Positions 51,988-60,050 of a stretch of 64,000 nucleotides of DNA are shown here, piece by piece. The stretch is from the NCBI RefSeq assembly GCF_022899355.1, contig NZ_JALJCK010000010.1, forward strand, positions 124,001 through 188,000. Direction: 5' to 3'. The DNA is from Shinella yambaruensis. GTDB taxonomy: Bacteria > Pseudomonadota > Alphaproteobacteria > Rhizobiales > Rhizobiaceae. The position numbers were made by a program, and so were the translations under genes. The notes beneath the pieces were generated by a model, which was not told the origin of the DNA, did no database searches, and was given only the letters and a program-made list of their open reading frames with translations. Every line of letters begins with the position of its first letter. Within the stretch, counting starts at the first letter, position 1.

Positions 51988-52036
51988 GTCATTATTTTGT
52001 GTTGACTTCGTCGTGATGTTAGTGTTTTCTAATGAC
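51988..52036. promoter_or_regulatory. divergent promoter region with inverted half-sites
   Basis: GTCATTA (51988-51994) and TAATGAC (52030-52036) are perfect inverse copies 42 bp apart centre to centre, four helical turns. Between them TTGACT (52002) with TTTTCT 17 bp on (52025) gives a rightward promoter candidate. The spacing fits dimers bound on one DNA face. Confidence 0.45.
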
Positions 52037-52072
52037 ATACGCGATTTATAACGTCAACGGAGACCACCAGCA

Positions 52073-52549
52073 ATGGCCACCACCACGCATGCCGCCGTAA
52101 TCGATAGACGCCTCGAACCCCGCCGGCTGCTGCCGAGAAGACAGCCGCCCTTCCCGTACGACGAAGCGGCCGTCACGCAAATCCCCCGTATGGCAGCGTT
52201 GGCGCTGCAACTGAGCGACGCGATGCACAACCTTCAACCCATGCCAGACGACGCGATGGACAGCCTGAACGACGCACACACGGCCGTTGTGAAGGAGCTC
52301 GCCGCGGCGCCGGTGACGAAGTCCACCGAGATCGCCGAAAAGCTCCGGGCTCTCGCTGATCTGGTCGAGGGTGACGAAGGCGGTGTGCTGACCCTCGAGA
52401 CCGTCATGCTCCAAGCCGTCCTGCACGATCTCGGCGCCTACCGTATCCGCGAGACGATCGCCGATGGATTCGACCTCGTGGAGACCATTTATGGCGATCT
52501 GCTCCAGCTCAAGGCCGGGTTCTACACCCGCATCGATCGCTCCGCTTAG
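52073..52549 (+). CDS. hypothetical element protein
   Basis: A 158-residue protein of unknown function. The N terminus is arginine- and proline-rich (IDRRLEPRRLLPRRQPPFPY); the rest is helical and acidic, with LRALADLVEGDEGGVLTLET and VMLQAVLHDLGAYRIRETIA. No enzyme motif is visible. It is transcribed divergently from the HTH regulator gene and probably controlled by it. Confidence 0.65.
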   Translation: MATTTHAAVIDRRLEPRRLLPRRQPPFPYDEAAVTQIPRMAALALQLSDAMHNLQPMPDDAMDSLNDAHTAVVKELAAAPVTKSTEIAEKLRALADLVEGDEGGVLTLETVMLQAVLHDLGAYRIRETIADGFDLVETIYGDLLQLKAGFYTRIDRSA

Positions 52550-52671
52550 AATTCCCCGTCCGGTCCGTGAAGCCGGACTCGTGGCCGCGTAGTAACGGCC
52601 GCGAGGGTGTCGATGGCGCCGTCGGCACCCACCAGTTTGCCAAGCCGGAACGCATGCCGGCACGGCCTTAC

Positions 52672-52696
52672 CGCTGACGCCCCTTAGGGGGCAGCG
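52672..52696. other. strong hairpin in gene-free stretch 52550-52804
   Basis: CGCT...GCCCC-TTAG-GGGGC-AGCG folds into a near-perfect stem with a small internal bulge. The 255-bp stretch around it contains two more short GC-rich inverted repeats (GTCCGG/CCGGAC near 52560, GGCCGCG/ACGGCCGCG near 52590) and no gene. The role is unknown; such structure is often seen at recombination or replication sites of mobile elements. Confidence 0.4.
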
Positions 52697-52763
52697 CGCG
52701 GCTTTTTACACAGCGATGACGGCCACCACCTTGGGGTCTCACCAACCAGACGTTCATCGCATA

Positions 52764-52795
52764 AACCGCTCGCCCTAACCGGCGGGTGGTTTTAG
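52764..52795 (+). terminator. terminator-like hairpin before the GIY-YIG-like gene
   Basis: AACCGCTCGCC and GGCGGGTGGTT pair (11 bp, two G-T pairs) around CTAACC and are followed by TTAG. It could end the transcript of the 158-residue gene. Confidence 0.5.
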
Positions 52796-52804
52796 TTCTG
52801 TCTA

Positions 52805-53329
52805 TCAATCACCCAGGAAGGCCCTACGCGCTTGCATAACTCCTTGGGGCGGCCGTCCTCGAACCTTCTCTCCCATCAGTCCGTTCACCACAATTTCCCG
52901 GCGCCACCTCATACCTTTGATGTTCAGTATTTCTGGGTTCCGGGAAAATGCCATCCCCATTAGTGTGTCCTCAAGCCAAAGAATTTTTTGACGATGAGAG
53001 CTTCCAAATGCAAAACGTCCCTCGTCAGTTAGAAGAGCGAAGAAGAAGATCAGTGGCTTACCGCGTCTTGTATTGAGGACATCGCGGTAGTTTTCGAGCT
53101 TGTGCTCTTGGAAAGCCTCTGACAGGAGGCCTGCGCGAGCTACCGTCATTCCCACGTACCAGGGCTTAATAGTCTTTCCATGCTGAAGGCAGAACGAGTA
53201 GCATCCGATTGCGCAATCAACCCCATCGTTGTATTCACTTTCCGCGAGCAACTCCTTCACACGAGGACGCATTTCCTCTGTATTACGTGGTAGCTCGAAT
53301 GGCCCCCAAACCTCAAAATAATTACCCAT
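52805..53329 (-). CDS. GIY-YIG-like protein, possible nuclease
   Basis: The 174-residue protein (start ATG at 53329) has two tyrosine motifs spaced like the GIY-YIG fold: GCYSFCLQHG and PWYVGMTV. A conserved-looking Arg follows in ARAGLLSEAFQEH, then an acidic residue in WLEDTLMGMA and an Asn in EILNIKGM. The pattern fits the GIY-YIG catalytic layout but is diverged, so the assignment is tentative. An upstream frame to 53449 lacks coding character. Confidence 0.5.
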   Translation of the reverse strand: MGNYFEVWGPFELPRNTEEMRPRVKELLAESEYNDGVDCAIGCYSFCLQHGKTIKPWYVGMTVARAGLLSEAFQEHKLENYRDVLNTRRGKPLIFFFALLTDEGRFAFGSSHRQKILWLEDTLMGMAFSRNPEILNIKGMRWRREIVVNGLMGEKVRGRPPQGVMQARRAFLGD

Positions 53330-53583
53330 AGCCCCCACCCTTCTTGAAGGGTGCAACTTCACGTCATGCGGGCTGCCTGTCAACCGGCAAAGGTTGTGCG
53401 ACGGAGGGGGAACAAATGCGCTGCATTCGATGCGCTTGACCCCAGCCAACCCGCCACCTAATCTTCCGTTGCGGCTTCACCAACCGCACCGGGCGCCAGC
53501 CCGCACCACCACAAAGAGGAGACCCGAAATAGCGGTCGGCATCCGTGCCGGCGGCAATGGTGTCCTCTAGGTAGTGAGCAGCA

Positions 53584-54615
53584 ATGCGTGCAAATCTCAA
53601 GGGCCTGATGAAGGTCAAGAAGACCTTAGCCAGCGGCAAGACCATCTACTACTACTACGCTTGGCGAAAAGGTCCGCTCCTAAAAACCAAGAGTGGAAGG
53701 CCGATGCAGCCGGGCGACGTCGGCCTGCAGGCGGCGTTTGACGACGCCCACAATCTTCGGCGCAACCCCAACCCAGATACGCTCTATGGCCTCGTCACCG
53801 CCTATCTCGGTTCGTCAGACTTCCGGTCCAAGGGGGCCAGCACCAGGCGCCATTACACCGAATATCTCGACATGATCCGCGCTCAATTCGGCACGCTTTC
53901 GCTTTCCGATCTCGAGGCTCTTGGCACACGCGGCAGGTTCAAGGCTTGGCGCGATAGCATGGCTGATACCCCGCGCAAGGCTGACTACGCTTGGAGTGTG
54001 CTGGCGCGGGTTCTTTCTTTCGGAAAGGACCGCGGCCTTCTCTCCCGCAACATTGCAGAACGCGGCGGCCGACTCTATCGGGCCGATAGGCGCGAGAGCG
54101 TATGGACCGACGACGATATCTCCGCTTTCAATGCCGTCGCCGGTCGGGAGCTTCGTCTGGCTCTTCTCCTGGCTTTCTGGACTGGCCAACGCAAGGGCGA
54201 TCTCTTGGCCCTGACGTGGGCAGCTTATGACGGTGCCAGCTTCCGCATAAAACAGAGCAAGACAGGCAGACGCGTGATAATTCCCGTTGCTAGCGCTGCC
54301 CGTGAGGCATTGAAGGACGCGCCCCGGCGCGCTCCTCAGATTCTGTGCAACTCAAGAGGACGGCCGTGGACGGAGGCGGGGTTCAAAACCAGTTGGCGGA
54401 AAGCGTGCGAGAAGGCGGGTATAAAGGGGCTGACATTCCATGACCTACGGGGCACGACGGTAACACGCCTTGCGCTCGCCGGTTGCTCTATTGCGGAGAT
54501 CGGCGCAATCACGGGGCATTCGCCGAAAGATATCGACGCAATCCTGCATGCGCACTACCTCGGCGGCCAACGAGAACTGGCGGCGCAGGCGATAGCTAGA
54601 TGGGAAAACAAATGA
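53584..54615 (+). CDS. tyrosine recombinase/integrase
   Basis: A 343-residue phage-type integrase. The catalytic set is visible: Arg in WTGQRKGDLLALTWAAYDG, Lys in IKQSKTGRRVIIPV, HxxR in TFHDLRGTTVTRLAL, the second His in IGAITGHSPKDIDAILH, and the nucleophile Tyr in HAHYLGGQREL. The N-terminal region (FRSKGASTRRHYTEYLDMIR onward) is the SAM-like arm/core-binding domain. It is the likely enzyme that inserted this element, possibly at dusA. Its stop overlaps the next gene in ATGA. Confidence 0.93.
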   Translation: MRANLKGLMKVKKTLASGKTIYYYYAWRKGPLLKTKSGRPMQPGDVGLQAAFDDAHNLRRNPNPDTLYGLVTAYLGSSDFRSKGASTRRHYTEYLDMIRAQFGTLSLSDLEALGTRGRFKAWRDSMADTPRKADYAWSVLARVLSFGKDRGLLSRNIAERGGRLYRADRRESVWTDDDISAFNAVAGRELRLALLLAFWTGQRKGDLLALTWAAYDGASFRIKQSKTGRRVIIPVASAAREALKDAPRRAPQILCNSRGRPWTEAGFKTSWRKACEKAGIKGLTFHDLRGTTVTRLALAGCSIAEIGAITGHSPKDIDAILHAHYLGGQRELAAQAIARWENK

Positions 54616-55148
54616 CCGATCCCCTCAGCAAGCTCCCGCTCTTCGCCACGGACCGCGAAATCGCCATTGCCGTCGTCGGCAAGGAGCGCGCCTCAATGTA
54701 TGTGAAGGCCGCTATTCCCATTCTGGAACGGCACGGTTTTCCGAAGATCGATCCGTTGCACGACGGTCGGCCGGTGCTGCTTGTTCGCCGATTCTACAAC
54801 GGCTATCTCGGCATCACCGCGGGCTTCCAAGTGGCTAGGCCGGATGGGGAAGATAAACTCGGCGAATGGAAAGGGCGGCGACAACGACGAAACGAGCGCA
54901 AACCGCAGCTGGGGCTGAACACCCGCTGCCTCGGAGCTCTTCGCTATATGGTGGAGCATCCCGACGTGCGGACCAGCGCCGAAATACCAGGAGCCACGGA
55001 TTTCACGCTGCAGGAATTGGCCGCGAAAGGCGCCGTCAAGGAAGGGCGCAAGGACGCGCAGGGTGATCGAACCTGGACCGTGACGGACGCTGGCCAAGAA
55101 GAGATGGCGCGCGTCAACGACTGGCATGGCGGGAAGCGGCGGTTGTGA
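54612..55148 (+). CDS. integrase-linked small DNA-binding protein, possible excision factor
   Basis: The 178-residue protein (start at 54612 within the integrase stop; ATG at 54600 is an alternative) begins LPLFATDREIAIAVVGKERA followed by AAIPILERHGFPKIDPLHDG, which looks like an excisionase-type winged helix choosing a recognition helix. The C-terminal half has a second winged-helix-like region (LGALRYMVEHPDVRTSAEIP, TWTVTDAGQEEMARV). Coupling to the integrase suggests a role as recombination directionality factor or regulator. That role is inferred. Confidence 0.6.
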   Translation: MTDPLSKLPLFATDREIAIAVVGKERASMYVKAAIPILERHGFPKIDPLHDGRPVLLVRRFYNGYLGITAGFQVARPDGEDKLGEWKGRRQRRNERKPQLGLNTRCLGALRYMVEHPDVRTSAEIPGATDFTLQELAAKGAVKEGRKDAQGDRTWTVTDAGQEEMARVNDWHGGKRRL

Positions 55149-55165
55149 AGTCGAGTGGAGTACCC

Positions 55166-56113
55166 TTATACCACAGTTCCAGACGCACTGCGAACAGGCC
55201 CCTGGAACGCGAGGCAATCCTCAATGTAAATCGTCCAGATAGCGTTTGGATTGGTATTCGTAATCTGTGGAACGCGCCACTTTTTTGCGCCTAATTTAAA
55301 ATCATACCACACGTTTTCGCAACCAATTTTAACCTTATAATCAGGTTGGATCGCAGTAGTTGGAGACTGGAAAGTGAAGTGTATATTCCCCTGACTGACA
55401 TATAGTTCAGACAAAAAAATTCCTCGCCTAAAAAATAATGCTCCTCCTCTCTCGGTAATAAACTTTATTCTGGAGACATCAAAATCGCGCAACATGTGGC
55501 GCAACATCTGCTCCTCATAAATGGTCCTGCAGACTACCGCCTTCAGATGCTGTAGAGTCAGAGAATTAAGAACAACTACTTCTGCCATCCGCGCATCTTG
55601 AATCATATGCATTATATCTGGAGACGGCGCAGAATCATGATAAATGTATTCAAAGTTTAGCGCATCAAAGCTTTCGTTTCCAGAAAGCGGCTGCATCGCG
55701 GTAGATGCAAAATTCCCAGGCACAAAATAAGAACTTTGATCAGAGAGAACCGACACCAAGTCGAATACGAACATAATGGGTATAGCCATGTGTGGATCTA
55801 TACGATAATTGTCCGATAGAGATTTTATGCCTTCGGTCTTTAGATGAAACCTGTTTCTCGGCCGGAAATAAAGCCTGACATACTGGTGAGCTGTCAGATT
55901 GTTCCACAATGCCCCTTGGTTTGCTACGTCGCAAATAACGTTGGGAAGATCCTGCCGGCATATCACGCGGCCGTCGCGAATTATCCTCTCAGCCACCTCA
56001 ATCTGGCAGGCATGAAATAATGACGAAGCCCATCCAGCACGGGTTGAAAATCTTTCAAGCCGTTCTCTCCAATATGCTACATGCGCATTGGCGCGATCTA
56101 CTGAAATAGCCAT
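55166..56113 (-). CDS. darT: DarT-like DNA ADP-ribosyltransferase toxin
   Basis: DarT enzymes transfer ADP-ribose from NAD to bases in single-stranded DNA. The 315-residue protein shows the family landmarks: SLFHACQIEVAERIIRDGRV with the NAD-binding His, ALWNNLTAHQYVRLYFRPRN matching the YVPFYFxPR-type block, and the catalytic Glu in DARMAEVVVLNSLTLQHLKA near residue 179. About 100 residues beyond the usual DarT length follow (from FITERGGALFFRRG), with no known domain. The gene is AT-rich, and its start overlaps the end of darG by 16 bp. Confidence 0.85.
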   Translation of the reverse strand: MAISVDRANAHVAYWRERLERFSTRAGWASSLFHACQIEVAERIIRDGRVICRQDLPNVICDVANQGALWNNLTAHQYVRLYFRPRNRFHLKTEGIKSLSDNYRIDPHMAIPIMFVFDLVSVLSDQSSYFVPGNFASTAMQPLSGNESFDALNFEYIYHDSAPSPDIMHMIQDARMAEVVVLNSLTLQHLKAVVCRTIYEEQMLRHMLRDFDVSRIKFITERGGALFFRRGIFLSELYVSQGNIHFTFQSPTTAIQPDYKVKIGCENVWYDFKLGAKKWRVPQITNTNPNAIWTIYIEDCLAFQGPVRSASGTVV

Positions 56114-56976
56114 CCTTGGCTCACGTTCTCAGCGGATGCGACAGGAGAATACTGATCGCGGTCAATAAATAACGCATCGGCACGATTCGCTCCGGATTTG
56201 ATCTTTACCATCCGCACATACGGCAATTCTTGAAGTATCGGAAACAGATAAGACTTCAGACGGCGAGACTTATCATCCGAGAAGCCTTCATAGGAAAGTA
56301 GTCTCTCTCGCAAGCGAACCCAAGAAGCCTCTATCAAATCATGGTCGATGCGCTCGCGTTTCCCAGACGAATGCACCACGATAATTGAATTATCGTCATC
56401 GACTTCTGCTCGAAAATTTGATGCGCGAGACGTCGCAAAAGATCGCCCCTTCGCAACCTTTTCAATATCTTGGGTGAATTCTTCAAAGTCGTCAGGGGTT
56501 CGTGCAATCGAACGATGCTCAGGCTCAAAATTCGCCCCTACCTGCACATCATGAATGTAGACCGGGATATCAATCTTGGACAGATAGTCAACCATAAGTG
56601 GTTTAACGGCTTGCCAATCAAGATTCCCATTCCCGCAACCGAGCGGCGGGAATGAGATCGAAGTAATTCCAAGATCTTTATATGTAGATACGAATTTCTG
56701 AAGACCGACCTCGACATATTCCATCTTGGATGGAAGCTTCCATGTTGTTTTGGTAGGAAAATTGAGAACCCATCGTGTCTTATCGCGCCACAGGTGCAAA
56801 TTTCCAACCTTTAGATCACGACTGTCGCACAAATGGCGATATTCTTTGAACATCGCCGGATACCTACTTTTGAATTCTTTAGCTATCCCCTTACCCATAA
56901 CCCCAACAACATTAACCGTATTGACTAGGGTTTGAGCGGGTGACTCGAACACGCTACTTTCAAGAAATGTTATCAT
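56098..56976 (-). CDS. darG: DarG-like macrodomain antitoxin
   Basis: DarG removes ADP-ribose from DNA with its macrodomain and binds DarT with its C-terminal part. The 292-residue protein has a macrodomain at about residues 1-155: LVNTVNVVGVMGKGIAKEFK, then FPTKTTWKLPSKMEYVEVGL and ISFPPLGCGNGNLDW. The C-terminal 135 residues have no family I recognise (SSGKRERIDHDLIEASWVRL, LPYVRMVKIKSGANRADALF). It is upstream of darT on the same strand, the reverse of the order in the described darTG loci. No well-formed promoter is visible in 56977-57110. Confidence 0.87.
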   Translation of the reverse strand: MITFLESSVFESPAQTLVNTVNVVGVMGKGIAKEFKSRYPAMFKEYRHLCDSRDLKVGNLHLWRDKTRWVLNFPTKTTWKLPSKMEYVEVGLQKFVSTYKDLGITSISFPPLGCGNGNLDWQAVKPLMVDYLSKIDIPVYIHDVQVGANFEPEHRSIARTPDDFEEFTQDIEKVAKGRSFATSRASNFRAEVDDDNSIIVVHSSGKRERIDHDLIEASWVRLRERLLSYEGFSDDKSRRLKSYLFPILQELPYVRMVKIKSGANRADALFIDRDQYSPVASAENVSQGWLFQ

Positions 56977-57130
56977 TCTTTCCGCTTTCCCACACTAGAC
57001 GAACGAGAACGTATAGTGAACATTCATCCGAACGCTAGCACGATTCTCAAGGGATGTCGCCACACCGATAGGGGCAGCGATATGAGCTGGTCAATATCAT
57101 CTCAACTAGGACTTAATATGTCCCAGCTTT

Positions 57131-57226
57131 CTAGGCAGGCTGATCGCTTACGGTACCGCCGACCGTGGCTGTGAACGTCGCAGCGATCCGTCCGCGTGTC
57201 GGATTTAGATGTGTGATTTTGATCAT
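57131..57226 (-). CDS. possible 31-residue phage peptide or gene remnant
   Basis: The frame MIKITHLNPTRGRIAATFTA then TVGGTVSDQPA stops at 57131. It is preceded directly by a run of nine G on its strand (57228-57236), which could serve as ribosome binding site. It may be the 5' stub of a lost gene. Around it, 56977-57347 holds nothing else that I can support. Confidence 0.3.
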   Translation of the reverse strand: MIKITHLNPTRGRIAATFTATVGGTVSDQPA

Positions 57227-57347
57227 ACCCCCCCCCTGGCATAGGAACCCTATTCTCCCAAAAACAGCCCCTGCGGGTCGGAACTCCCGGCGCGCGGCCA
57301 CCCACAGGATCGAAAAGCTCGGCAACGTTGCCAGCAAAAGCCCGATT

Positions 57348-57515
57348 TCAGGGCGTTGTAGGGGTTGCCGTGGTGTTGCCGGCGTCAGCCGTTGGGCCGG
57401 TTGGCTCTTGTTCGTCGGACGTGTTGTCGTCGCCGGCGGCGTGCGGCGCGTAGGGCGGCCCAAAGTCAAGCGGCGTGCCGTCTATGTCGAGAATCCAGAT
57501 GAGGTTGCGTTGCAT
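57348..57515 (-). CDS. small phage protein downstream of the tail fibre gene
   Basis: A 55-residue protein, MQRNLIWILDIDGTPLDFGP then a threonine/proline-rich acidic tail. AAGGA lies 7 bases before the ATG at 57515. It is the last credible gene of the minus-strand tail module, after a strong hairpin. No family recognised. Confidence 0.5.
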   Translation of the reverse strand: MQRNLIWILDIDGTPLDFGPPYAPHAAGDDNTSDEQEPTGPTADAGNTTATPTTP

Positions 57516-57578
57516 AATGATGTCCTTGATGTGTGTGTGAGGAGCTAAAAGCGGACGGCTAGATGCCTGCGCGCCGAG

Positions 57579-57614
57579 GGACCCGGCCGAGCGCCCTACC
57601 GCTCAACCGGGTCC
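57579..57614. terminator. strong hairpin after the SGNH tail protein gene
   Basis: GGACCCGG (57579-57586) pairs with CCGGGTCC (57607-57614), with an inner GAGCG/CGCTC stem. It lies 20 bp beyond the tail gene's stop. There is no T tract, so termination may be partial; a part of it looks superficially like a tRNA D-arm. Confidence 0.6.
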
Positions 57615-57634
57615 ACGGAGTCGGGTGACTCCGC

Positions 57635-59980
57635 CTACAGCAGCGGCATCCCCACCAGCCCCAAGCTGGTGACGATGTTGCGGAAGGTCCCGCGATGGCC
57701 GTTATCGTTGTCGTGCAGCCCATCTGAGAGGTAACCGCCCGCCGGGTCGAACGTGCTCATCGCGAAATTATCGATGCAGGACACGCCGAGATCACCGGCC
57801 GCCTGTCTGATGGCCATCGCCAATTCCTGCGTGTCAAAGGACATGTTGGGTGCATCCGGCCAATCGGTAGTCGCGCGCGTTGGCGTCATGAGGATGAGGT
57901 GCTTGCCCCGTCCGGCAAGATGAGCGCCGATGGTTTTGAGGCTATCGCGGGTCCGCTGCCCCGCGTTGATGCGCAAGGGAGAGGTCGTGGTTGCGCGGTC
58001 ATTCGTGCCGATCTGACCGAAAACAAACTCATCCTCATCCATGATGCCGGGATAGAGATTGTAGGTCATGTCAGTTGGCAGCCACTGTTGCGACTGCGTG
58101 CCGATGATCCCCTGGTTGCGCACCTGGATACGGCGATGATGGAGGATCGCCTCCAACCGCAGGCCCTGCAGTGCGGAGTTGTTCCAGACTCGCACCCTGT
58201 GCCGCCCGAAGGCAGTTGAGATCATCTGTTCCGCCCCCCATGCGGAGGGGGACGAATAAGCGTTGTAGACCCCTACGACAGTGCCATCGATCTCGACGGT
58301 ATAAGTGGCCGCCGGGTCGGTGGAGATGGTCGCCAACCGAATCTTGAATGTGTCTCCCGTAAACTCGAAATACAGCGCATCATCCGTCGCTCCAGAGACT
58401 GGCGGAAGATCGAGCACTCGCAGCAGGAGCGGCCCAGACGCAAACGCAAAGACATTCTTTGGCCTGGGGCTGCCGGTACGGCGGTCGCGGACCTTGAAGC
58501 GCTCATTGTCATAGCAGACGTCGCCGATGGCCCATTTGCGCGCAAACCCAACCCCCGGATCTCCAGCTGTGACCGCGCCACTGCAATAGGTCAGCGCGAG
58601 GTAGCGGAGGAAGAGATTGGCCCATGTGGGCGAGACCGCCGCGTCGATGGTGTTGCGGGGGTCGTCGAGATGCGCGGTGCGCGGTGATGACGGAGATAGG
58701 CCGGAAGCGCCCAATCCCCAAACCTTGGAGTCACCAAAGAGGCAGATATTGACCGAGCGGAAGTCATCATAGAGAGCGTACCGCAGCCGCGCCAAGGTGG
58801 TTGGGCGCTCCAGAACCGAGACGCGCGCATCAAGAGCCGACGGGTAGCGATATGCTGCCTGCGACCAGTTGGGATAGGCTGTGTCTGTGATCGTCGGCGC
58901 GGTCGTGAAAAAATGCGAGGCCCAGAAACCGGTTGCCCGAAAAGCGTCCGCCCGCGGTCGTCCAAAAACGGCGCCCACCTCCACGCGATATGCCGTTTTA
59001 CCGGAGCTGAGCGCAAGCGTGCCGTAGTAACGACGGACATTGCTGCCGAGACTTTCATAAGCGGACAGAACTACATTAGCGAAAGTGCCGTCGCTATAGC
59101 GCAACGTGACGCGCGGCTCCCCACTGGAGCCGAGGTCCCATCCCCCTGTCACTGATTCCAGGAGCACTGACGCGTAGATGCGCCCGCCGCGGAGACGCAC
59201 GTCGGCGCACAGCTGATTACCAGTAAGGCCGACGGTTTCCGCGTTGGCCGGTACGTCGAGCGCTCGCGTGATGCCGAGAGCCGCCAAGACCGGGTTCGTC
59301 GTCGTCACAATCGTGGACGCGAACGTCTGATTGGTGCTGAGCAGGCTGTCAAACCAGACCGGCGGTGCGCCATCTGCCGCAAGATTGCCGTTCGCAAAGA
59401 CGTTCGGCGCTGCGCCCTGCACGGCGAGATCAAGCCGAGCGATGGACGCCGTATGAGTCGAGATATCACTCGCCATGCCGGTCAGGCTGGCATTGCTCTT
59501 CTTGACGAGCGCGCCGGACTCCTTGACATAAAAACCGTTGTTCGACCCGTCGGCGAGAATGTTCACGCCGCCGCCTTCGGCGATATCCCCGATGGCAGCA
59601 TTGGCGAGCGCCAGCGTGTCGAAGTTCTTTGTGCCGATGGACACTGCGGCGGCAAGCGAACCCAGGTCCGCATGGCTCGGGAAGTCTTCGACATTTTGTG
59701 AAGCCGCCGTGCCGAGTGCTGGTCTGTTCGTCAGATCGACATAGCTGCCGGACGTCGCTACGTCTGCCAGCGCATCGGCATTCGGTTTCTGCGCCAGAAG
59801 ATCCAGAAAAGGCGCAACGCCAGCCTCAACACGGCGGGCAGTCTCGTCGTTGACGTAAGCCTGAAAGCCGCCCTTGCGCAGACGGTGGGCGCGGTCGTCC
59901 TTGAGACCAAAGACCTCGAGGTCTTCGACGGTCTCGGCGATCGGGAGTTGAGTGACACGGGTGGGGAGGTGCTGATTCAT
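57635..59980 (-). CDS. phage tail fibre-like protein with SGNH esterase domain
   Basis: From the ATG at 59980 (GGAGA upstream) the protein has 781 residues. The N-terminal third has coil-like phage tail sequence (VATSGSYVDLTNRPALGTAA is a classic tail-fibre linker). The C-terminal half is an SGNH hydrolase: the nucleophile Ser in NICLFGDSKVWGLGASG near residue 415, GQIGTND in block III, and the Asp/His pair in LSDGLHDNDNGH near residue 752. The domain probably removes acyl groups from host surface polysaccharide during adsorption. Confidence 0.85.
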   Translation of the reverse strand: MNQHLPTRVTQLPIAETVEDLEVFGLKDDRAHRLRKGGFQAYVNDETARRVEAGVAPFLDLLAQKPNADALADVATSGSYVDLTNRPALGTAASQNVEDFPSHADLGSLAAAVSIGTKNFDTLALANAAIGDIAEGGGVNILADGSNNGFYVKESGALVKKSNASLTGMASDISTHTASIARLDLAVQGAAPNVFANGNLAADGAPPVWFDSLLSTNQTFASTIVTTTNPVLAALGITRALDVPANAETVGLTGNQLCADVRLRGGRIYASVLLESVTGGWDLGSSGEPRVTLRYSDGTFANVVLSAYESLGSNVRRYYGTLALSSGKTAYRVEVGAVFGRPRADAFRATGFWASHFFTTAPTITDTAYPNWSQAAYRYPSALDARVSVLERPTTLARLRYALYDDFRSVNICLFGDSKVWGLGASGLSPSSPRTAHLDDPRNTIDAAVSPTWANLFLRYLALTYCSGAVTAGDPGVGFARKWAIGDVCYDNERFKVRDRRTGSPRPKNVFAFASGPLLLRVLDLPPVSGATDDALYFEFTGDTFKIRLATISTDPAATYTVEIDGTVVGVYNAYSSPSAWGAEQMISTAFGRHRVRVWNNSALQGLRLEAILHHRRIQVRNQGIIGTQSQQWLPTDMTYNLYPGIMDEDEFVFGQIGTNDRATTTSPLRINAGQRTRDSLKTIGAHLAGRGKHLILMTPTRATTDWPDAPNMSFDTQELAMAIRQAAGDLGVSCIDNFAMSTFDPAGGYLSDGLHDNDNGHRGTFRNIVTSLGLVGMPLL

Positions 59981-59990
59981 AGATTCTCCG

Positions 59991-60019
59991 GAAAGAAAAT
60001 GCCCGCCGGAAGGGCGGGC
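59991..60019 (-). terminator. terminator between tape measure and tail fibre genes
   Basis: On the minus strand GCCCGCC, loop CTTCC, GGCGGGC, then ATTTTCTTTC. It begins about 30 bp after the tape measure stop codon and would limit expression of the tail fibre gene. Confidence 0.7.
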
Positions 60020-60050
60020 TGAGATGGGGGGGAGCGCCAAAGGCGCCACA

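Noticed and set aside
57579-57614. tRNA gene suggested by a D-arm-like segment
   Set aside because: The segment is part of a perfect terminator-like stem; there is no anticodon arm, TPsiC arm or acceptor stem.
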